In this document: positions 58,771 to 64,000 of the stretch, piece after piece
How the letters are laid out: each line of letters begins with the position of its first letter
Numbering within the stretch: position 1 is the stretch's first letter
IMG/VR virus record: IMGVR_UViG_3300044729_002487
Location: 21,515-85,514 of that record
DNA from: a virus
Length of the DNA stretch: 64,000 nt
Strand: one strand, 5' to 3'
The notes under the pieces: generated by a model
Seen by the model: only the letters and a program-made list of their open reading frames with translations
The model's database searches: none
Told to the model about the DNA's origin: nothing
Made by a program: the position numbers and the translations under genes

Positions 58771-61251
58771 ATGTATCAAGCAATCGCGTATCATAAGAAC
58801 ACCAATACGGTGCATATCTGGGATGACCATAAAGGTCATATCAAACTAAAATATAAACCTTACGCATATCGTAAATCATCATATGGAAAGTATGTTGCAT
58901 TAGATGGTACGTTAGTTGATAAGGTTTTTGATTTCGATCCCCATGATAAAAATTTATATGAATCAGATATCAATCCAGAAACTCGTACATTAATTGATAT
59001 GTATAAAGAATCGGATGATTCTTCGATAGGACATAGATTATTAACTATAGATATTGAGGTTGATATAGCTGACGGATTTCCTGTCCCAGAAACAGCCGAA
59101 CATGAAATAACATCAATTGCAATTTATGATCATGCTGGTGATAATCGGTATGTATGGATTTTAGATAAGGAAGGTGTTGTTGATTCAACTACAAAGAACA
59201 ATGTACAAATCATTAGTTGTAATGATGAATATACATTGTTATCAAAATTCATGTCGACATATTATGAGGTACAACCTACTATTATAACTGGATGGAACAT
59301 TGACTTCTTTGATATTCCATATCTTTATAATCGATTAGTAAAGGTATTAGGTGAAAGTACTGCTAGAACAATGTCACCTATTAAAGATGTTATCTGGTTG
59401 AAACATAGAAACCGATATCGTATATCAGGCGTATCATGTCTTGACTATATGGCATTATATAAAAACTTTACATATTCTCAGGAGTCGAGTTATTCATTAG
59501 AAGCAATATCTCAAAAAGAATTAGGTAAAGGTAAAATCAAATATGAAGGTTCGTTAGATGATTTATTGAAACGTGATATTCAAGCGTATATCGATTATAA
59601 CATGAATGACGTTGACCTAGTAGTTGAGTTAGATAAGAAAATGAAACTTATTGATTTGGCTCGTGGTATATGTCATAAAGGTCATGTTCCGTATGAAGAC
59701 TTTTTATTTGCTACAAGATATTTAGATGGCGCCGCTGTTACATATCTTAATCGTTTAAATTTGGTTGCACCTAATCGTAAAGAACGAGATTCTGATGAGC
59801 CTTTGGATTTGCTTGGAGCGTATGTTAAAGCCCCAAATCCGGGCCGATATAAATGGGTATATGACCTTGACTTAACATCGCTATATCCTAGTATCATTAT
59901 GACACTTGGAATTTCGCCCGAAACAAAAGTAACTAAATTAAATAACTTTGACGGCCAAAAATATATAAAGAATCAAGAGATACGATATAGTGATGGTTGG
60001 AATGAATGGAGTAATAGTGAAGAACTACGTAGCTATCTAGAATCTAATCAGTATTCAATCGCAGCTAATGGTGTTGTATATGATACAAAGATAACTGGGT
60101 TCTTGCCATCGATATTGAACAAATGGTTTGATGAACGAGTTGAATATAAGAACCTTCGTAAGAAATATGAAAAGGATGGCGATGAAGCTAAAGCAGAGTA
60201 TTATGATAGGATGCAGTTAGTAACTAAAATTCTTTTGAATTCATTCTATGGTGTATTAGGTAATCCAGGTTTCCGATTCTTTGATCCGGATAATGCAACG
60301 GCAATTACATCTACAGGTCAGCAATTAATTAAGTTTACAGCCGACATCGGAAATCAATATTATACAAAAGAATTAGGTGAACAAAAAGACTATTGTATTT
60401 ATACTGATACAGATTCAACATTCTTTTCATCATTACCTATCATACAAAAACGATATCCGGACTACGATGTAACCAATGAACAATGGATGGCGGAAAAAAC
60501 GATTGAGGTTGCATCCGAAGTACAAGGGTTTATAAATCGAGCATATAATGTATATGCACAGCGATTTCATAATGTAGCTACGCATAGGTTTGATATTAAA
60601 CAAGAGTTTGTAGCTAAAGCTGGTTTATGGATTGCAAAGAAGCGATATGCTCAATGGTTAATTAATCAAGAAGGTCATTCCATATCAAGACTTGATGTTA
60701 AAGGATTAGACGTTGTAAGATCATCATTCCCAGCTGCATTCCGTAAGTTCATGGCTGAAGTGTTAGAGGATATCTTAAATGACATTTCAAAAGAAGAATT
60801 GGATGAAAAGATACTCAACTTCAAAGAGTATATGAAGACTGTTGACATAGTATCGGTAATGTTTCCTATCGGCGTTAAAGACATAAAGAAACATTTGTTT
60901 AGAGGACGTAAGGCATTTGATGCCCCGTTAAAAGGAACACCAGTGCATGTTAAATCGGCAATTAGTTATAATGATTTATTGCAGTATCATAACATTAAAA
61001 ATATTCGTGAGATCATTGACGGTGAAAAGATAAAATGGACTTATCTTAAACAGAATCCATTTGGGTTACAACAAGTAGCTATTAAAGGTTCTGAAGATCC
61101 AGATGTCATAATGGATTTTGTTAGACAACATATTGATTATGATAAAGTATTTAAGTCTGCATTTGAAAACAAGCTTAACGATTTTTATGGCGCATTAAAT
61201 TGGGGTAGGGTTCCTGAGAATAATAATTTAGGAAAGTTTTTCTCATTTTAA
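58771..61251 (+). CDS. Replicative DNA polymerase, family B (gp43)
   Basis: 826 residues. The exonuclease domain has LLTIDIEVDIADGFPVPE and IITGWNIDFFDIPYLYNRL. The polymerase domain has motif A YDLDLTSLYPSIIMTLGI, motif B KILLNSFYGVLGNPGF and motif C CIYTDTDSTFFSS. The order and spacing are those of T4 gp43 (898 residues). It is the main replicase, working with gp32 and gp41. Clamp and clamp-loader genes were not seen in this window. It shares the folE promoter. Confidence 0.96.
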   Translation: MYQAIAYHKNTNTVHIWDDHKGHIKLKYKPYAYRKSSYGKYVALDGTLVDKVFDFDPHDKNLYESDINPETRTLIDMYKESDDSSIGHRLLTIDIEVDIADGFPVPETAEHEITSIAIYDHAGDNRYVWILDKEGVVDSTTKNNVQIISCNDEYTLLSKFMSTYYEVQPTIITGWNIDFFDIPYLYNRLVKVLGESTARTMSPIKDVIWLKHRNRYRISGVSCLDYMALYKNFTYSQESSYSLEAISQKELGKGKIKYEGSLDDLLKRDIQAYIDYNMNDVDLVVELDKKMKLIDLARGICHKGHVPYEDFLFATRYLDGAAVTYLNRLNLVAPNRKERDSDEPLDLLGAYVKAPNPGRYKWVYDLDLTSLYPSIIMTLGISPETKVTKLNNFDGQKYIKNQEIRYSDGWNEWSNSEELRSYLESNQYSIAANGVVYDTKITGFLPSILNKWFDERVEYKNLRKKYEKDGDEAKAEYYDRMQLVTKILLNSFYGVLGNPGFRFFDPDNATAITSTGQQLIKFTADIGNQYYTKELGEQKDYCIYTDTDSTFFSSLPIIQKRYPDYDVTNEQWMAEKTIEVASEVQGFINRAYNVYAQRFHNVATHRFDIKQEFVAKAGLWIAKKRYAQWLINQEGHSISRLDVKGLDVVRSSFPAAFRKFMAEVLEDILNDISKEELDEKILNFKEYMKTVDIVSVMFPIGVKDIKKHLFRGRKAFDAPLKGTPVHVKSAISYNDLLQYHNIKNIREIIDGEKIKWTYLKQNPFGLQQVAIKGSEDPDVIMDFVRQHIDYDKVFKSAFENKLNDFYGALNWGRVPENNNLGKFFSF

Positions 61252-61283
61252 TTAGGACATTTGAAAAATAGTTATTATATTAA
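61252..61283 (+). promoter_or_regulatory. Host-type promoter of the DNA-modification genes
   Basis: TTAG at 61252-61255, 20 bases, TATATTAA at 61276-61283, 15 bases before the 61299 ATG. It is very similar to the 54953 promoter that starts the queD operon. Confidence 0.6.
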
Positions 61284-61298
61284 ATCAAAATTAAAAAT

Positions 61299-61718
61299 AT
61301 GTACGGAAAGAGTTATTGGTACGGTAAAGAGGTAGAAGGCAGATTGTCTGATATCGAAACGGTATTTGTTAGAGGTCAGGTACCAGAAAATTATCATGAA
61401 TATCCTCATATCTATTTTACAATTGAATACATTGAAATGTGCTGTGTACATAACAATTGGAAAGAAATTCATAGTATTTTAGAAACTAAGCAGTATGTTA
61501 CGATTGAAGCAAATGCAAAGACCTTTGAAAAGATTCCGATGTCTGTATTCAATAGGGCACATATCATCTATCGTATTGCAGATCCTAATGTTGCTAAACT
61601 TAAAAAGACTGATACATTATCAATCGATGCAGGTTGGTATAGAGTACATCAGATAATGAAATGCAACCTTATGGAAATTAATCCAGATGATTATAAATTT
61701 GATAGAATAGAACAATGA
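61299..61718 (+). CDS. Hypothetical protein upstream of glycosyltransferase
   Basis: 139 residues, mixed alpha/beta (YHEYPHIYFTIEYIEMCCVH; SILETKQYVTIEANAKTFEK). It overlaps the glycosyltransferase by 4 bases, so it is co-translated. Some resemblance in style to the 54312 protein, but no shared motif is obvious. The role is unknown; association with DNA modification is by neighbourhood only. Confidence 0.5.
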   Translation: MYGKSYWYGKEVEGRLSDIETVFVRGQVPENYHEYPHIYFTIEYIEMCCVHNNWKEIHSILETKQYVTIEANAKTFEKIPMSVFNRAHIIYRIADPNVAKLKKTDTLSIDAGWYRVHQIMKCNLMEINPDDYKFDRIEQ

Positions 61719-62920
61719 AAAGAAGATTATTTTATTTTGGATTAGAGCCTCTTAAAGCTCGTTATACATACCAGTTATGTAAAGAATGGATGCCGGCTAC
61801 ATTTGAACCGTATAAAGATCGACTTGAATTTATTGAAGTAGAAGGAGAGTTTGATCCTGATCAGGAAATTAAAGTAGGAGCTGTATTAGATGCGATCGGT
61901 CGTGGTAAGTATAGTCTTACTCAATGTGAATCGTTTTTGAAAATGATTTATGATGGTACGGTTCGTGATGGTGATATTATTTACTTGCAAGATTATTGGA
62001 CGCCTGGATTAGATGCTATTTGGTATGCATTGGATTTATATAAAATCAATGTTAAGGTGTATGCAATGTTACATGCGCAATCAGTTGATGAGTATGATTT
62101 TACATATCCAATGAGCAATTGGATGCGTCATTATGAATTAGGTTTAGATAAACGAATGACTGGTATATTTGTAGGATCGACGGTTCATAAGGAACAATTG
62201 AGAGCAGCTGGATTTACTGCGCCTATACATGTGGTATCATTGCCAATTCATAAAAAAGCTACATTAGCTAAATTGCCAATGTATACACCGGACCGATTTT
62301 CAAATAAACAAAATGTAGTTGTATATTCATCTCGTTTTGATAAAGAGAAGAATCCGTTCTTTATGTTGAAAGTAGCAGAAGAATTTTTGAAATTGAATCC
62401 GAGTTGGGAATGGCATGTAACTACATCTGGAAAAGAATTTAGATCAATGTTACCTGGTGTCATTGATGCAATGAACAAATTAGCTCAAAGAGAGTCTAGG
62501 TTCAAATTGTTAAAAGGACTTACCAAAGAAGAATATTATACAGAATTAGCAACTTGTAGAATACAATTCAATACATCGTTACAAGATTATGTATCATGGA
62601 CGGTTATCGAAGCAACTACATTTGGTGCTGATATAGTGTATCCAAATTTCAGATCATTCCCTGAATTCATTGATGGTGATCGAATGTATAAAGCATTTGA
62701 TTGGAGAGATGCTATACTTGTTTTAAGTAGGTCAATATTATCTCCGCGCACTCATTATGATATTGTAGAGAAATCGGATTTAGGTAGACGTATGGAAGGA
62801 TATATCATCGCCAATGATTATTCAAATGAAATATGTGTATGGCATGAGAGTGAATTGTGTGAGGCATTATTAGAGACTGAAAAAGTAAATAGCAAACAAT
62901 TGGAGATTAATTTCGCATGA
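61715..62920 (+). CDS. GT-B type glycosyltransferase
   Basis: 401 residues. The N-terminal Rossmann half reads GDIIYLQDYWTPGLDAIWYA, VYAMLHAQSVDEYDF. The C-terminal half has the GT4-like pattern VVVYSSRFDKEKNPFFMLKV, FKLLKGLTKEEYYTELATCR, FNTSLQDYVSWTVIEATTFG (the E-x-x-x-F/G donor-site helix) and YPNFRSFPEF. T4 uses glycosyltransferases to decorate its DNA. Placement in one operon with the transglycosylase suggests a role in modifying phage DNA. A capsid or cell-surface target is the alternative. Confidence 0.75.
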   Translation: MKRRLFYFGLEPLKARYTYQLCKEWMPATFEPYKDRLEFIEVEGEFDPDQEIKVGAVLDAIGRGKYSLTQCESFLKMIYDGTVRDGDIIYLQDYWTPGLDAIWYALDLYKINVKVYAMLHAQSVDEYDFTYPMSNWMRHYELGLDKRMTGIFVGSTVHKEQLRAAGFTAPIHVVSLPIHKKATLAKLPMYTPDRFSNKQNVVVYSSRFDKEKNPFFMLKVAEEFLKLNPSWEWHVTTSGKEFRSMLPGVIDAMNKLAQRESRFKLLKGLTKEEYYTELATCRIQFNTSLQDYVSWTVIEATTFGADIVYPNFRSFPEFIDGDRMYKAFDWRDAILVLSRSILSPRTHYDIVEKSDLGRRMEGYIIANDYSNEICVWHESELCEALLETEKVNSKQLEINFA

Positions 62921-64000
62921 AAGATTTAATTTATTATCCTTCCTTATCTGCTGGTGGCTGTGCCGGTGACTTCAAAAATAATAAAGAAGTCAAGCCCGGT
63001 CTTACTAGTAGATTTTATTCAAAGGATTTTCCGGAAAGATGGAGACATCCATATTTCCTAATCACCGCAGGTCACCATTATAAATGGATGGATGCAAGAC
63101 AACGTTATGGATTAGACGATGATGTATTGGTATTAGGCGATTCCGGAGGATTCCAGTTAGCCACCGGTGCAATTAAATGGGATCCGAAGTTTAAAGAAAC
63201 AATTTTTAATTGGTTAGAAGCAAATTGTGATTTAGGTGTTAATTTAGATATTCCTCCTCGTGCTAAATACGATGGAAAGTTCTACGAATGTCTAGATATT
63301 AGTTATGATAACTTTAAATACTTTTCAGAAAACCAAAGCGGTAAATGTAAATTCCTTAATGTAATACAAGGAAACAATGTCGATGAATATGAGTTCTGGT
63401 ACAACCGTGTTAAAGATTTTGACTTTAATGGTTGGTGTATAGGAGGTACTCAGAAACGAGTTACCATGTTCTTTGCAGCATTGGCACCTATGTTAAAGCA
63501 TAGAGAATTTGATAAACTACGAAATCAATATGTACACGTATTAGGAATTTCAAAGATATCGGATTTCTTTATGTTGAGTTTCTTTCAGAAGATGCTTAAC
63601 AAATATCATGGCGGAAGAATACAAGTATCGACGGATTCATCATCCCCGGGACAGTATCCTGTATATGGAACGTATTTACATTCACCTCAGTTAAATAAAA
63701 TGGTATTTACTCATTTGTATTTTCCAAAAGGTGAAGACCTTCCATATAATGCAACTGATTTAGTTCCTAATCCATTTGGCCATCCGGTTAGTGAAGGATT
63801 TACATTTGGTGAGGTTGCTAATTACAAAGGTGATGTTACGATGAAGATGACATTGAATAATCTATTTGTATACAATGAAACAGTTAAACAAGTAGAAGAA
63901 ATTGTAAAATGTCATAATGAATTGCTTCAAACAGTTATTCCGGCAGACTTTTATAGTGTGTTAATGTCAATGGAGGAGATGTTCTTGAATCCAGATAATG
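62917..64000 (+). CDS. dpdA: TGT/DpdA-like DNA transglycosylase (partial)
   Basis: 361 codons visible, cut by the window end. Hallmarks of the tRNA-guanine transglycosylase fold are LGDSGGFQLATG (75-84), NLDIPPRAKYDG (D111), NVIQGNNVDEYEFW, GWCIGGTQKR, HVLGISKISDFF and QVSTDSSSPGQY, with D240 the candidate nucleophile. Phage members of this fold (DpdA) exchange guanine in DNA for 7-deazaguanines. The visible part lacks the TGT zinc CxCxxC motif. The start overlaps the glycosyltransferase stop (ATGA). A tRNA target cannot be excluded. Confidence 0.82.
   Translation, partial: MKDLIYYPSLSAGGCAGDFKNNKEVKPGLTSRFYSKDFPERWRHPYFLITAGHHYKWMDARQRYGLDDDVLVLGDSGGFQLATGAIKWDPKFKETIFNWLEANCDLGVNLDIPPRAKYDGKFYECLDISYDNFKYFSENQSGKCKFLNVIQGNNVDEYEFWYNRVKDFDFNGWCIGGTQKRVTMFFAALAPMLKHREFDKLRNQYVHVLGISKISDFFMLSFFQKMLNKYHGGRIQVSTDSSSPGQYPVYGTYLHSPQLNKMVFTHLYFPKGEDLPYNATDLVPNPFGHPVSEGFTFGEVANYKGDVTMKMTLNNLFVYNETVKQVEEIVKCHNELLQTVIPADFYSVLMSMEEMFLNPDN

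Noticed and set aside
1-64000. tRNA genes, CRISPR arrays, integrase, transposase or homing endonucleases
   Set aside because: I saw no cloverleaf-like sequences, no regularly spaced direct repeats and no HNH, GIY-YIG or recombinase motifs; a tRNA scan would be needed to exclude tRNAs formally.

Overview
The window is one contiguous, low-GC, densely packed stretch of a T4-like myovirus genome. Every gene I can support is on the + strand, neighbours often overlap by 1-4 bases, and no gap exceeds 170 bases. Hallmarks are gp17 terminase, gp20 portal, gp21 prohead protease, gp22 scaffold, gp23 capsid, gp18 sheath, gp19 tube, neck and baseplate genes, gp32, UvsX, an RNase H/FEN nuclease, gp41 helicase and a family-B polymerase (gp43). 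Two things point to a Bacteroidota host (inference). Nine promoters fit TTTG-N20-TAnnTTTA with constant spacing, the Bacteroidota -33/-7 pattern. A phage-encoded ribosomal protein bS21 also carries the Bacteroidota-type C-terminus.

Layout. 1-7050: end of a fibre/virion block, then proteins that look like prohead cargo, then two small membrane proteins (possible spanins). 7090-18063: the head module (17, 20, several small head proteins, 21, cargo proteins, bS21, 22, 23), closed by a terminator. 18180-25833: fibres and adhesins. 25893-31117: neck, sheath and tube, closed by a terminator. 31217-44882: cargo proteins, tail-assembly chaperone with a probable frameshift, tape measure, baseplate, and an unexpected family-A-like DNA polymerase. 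44910-50211: cargo proteins, then the replication/recombination block. 50346-54956: class II ribonucleotide reductase, a small Cys-rich protein, one cargo protein, endolysin and a membrane GAF-like protein. 55008-64000: a 7-deazaguanine route (QueD, QueE, FolE, and a TGT/DpdA-like transglycosylase cut by the window end) interleaved with GroES, PolB and a glycosyltransferase.

The most striking pattern is a set of about a dozen otherwise unrelated proteins. Each starts with a short amphipathic leader ending in a prohead-protease-like site, (L/I)-x-E followed by G/A/S, as T4 internal proteins do. They are scattered over 50 kb, and several sit behind the same late-type motif (ATATTTAT). One 939-residue protein has such sites at each junction between a nucleotidyltransferase, an HExxH metallopeptidase-like region, a LETM1-like membrane region and a KxDG ligase-like domain. 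It looks like a polyprotein matured inside the prohead into several injected proteins.

A second theme is translation. The phage bS21 gene lies directly upstream of a 168-base leader whose two arms can pair with, and cross over, the ribosome-binding region of the scaffold-capsid operon. No tRNA, rRNA, CRISPR array, integrase, transposase or homing endonuclease was recognised.
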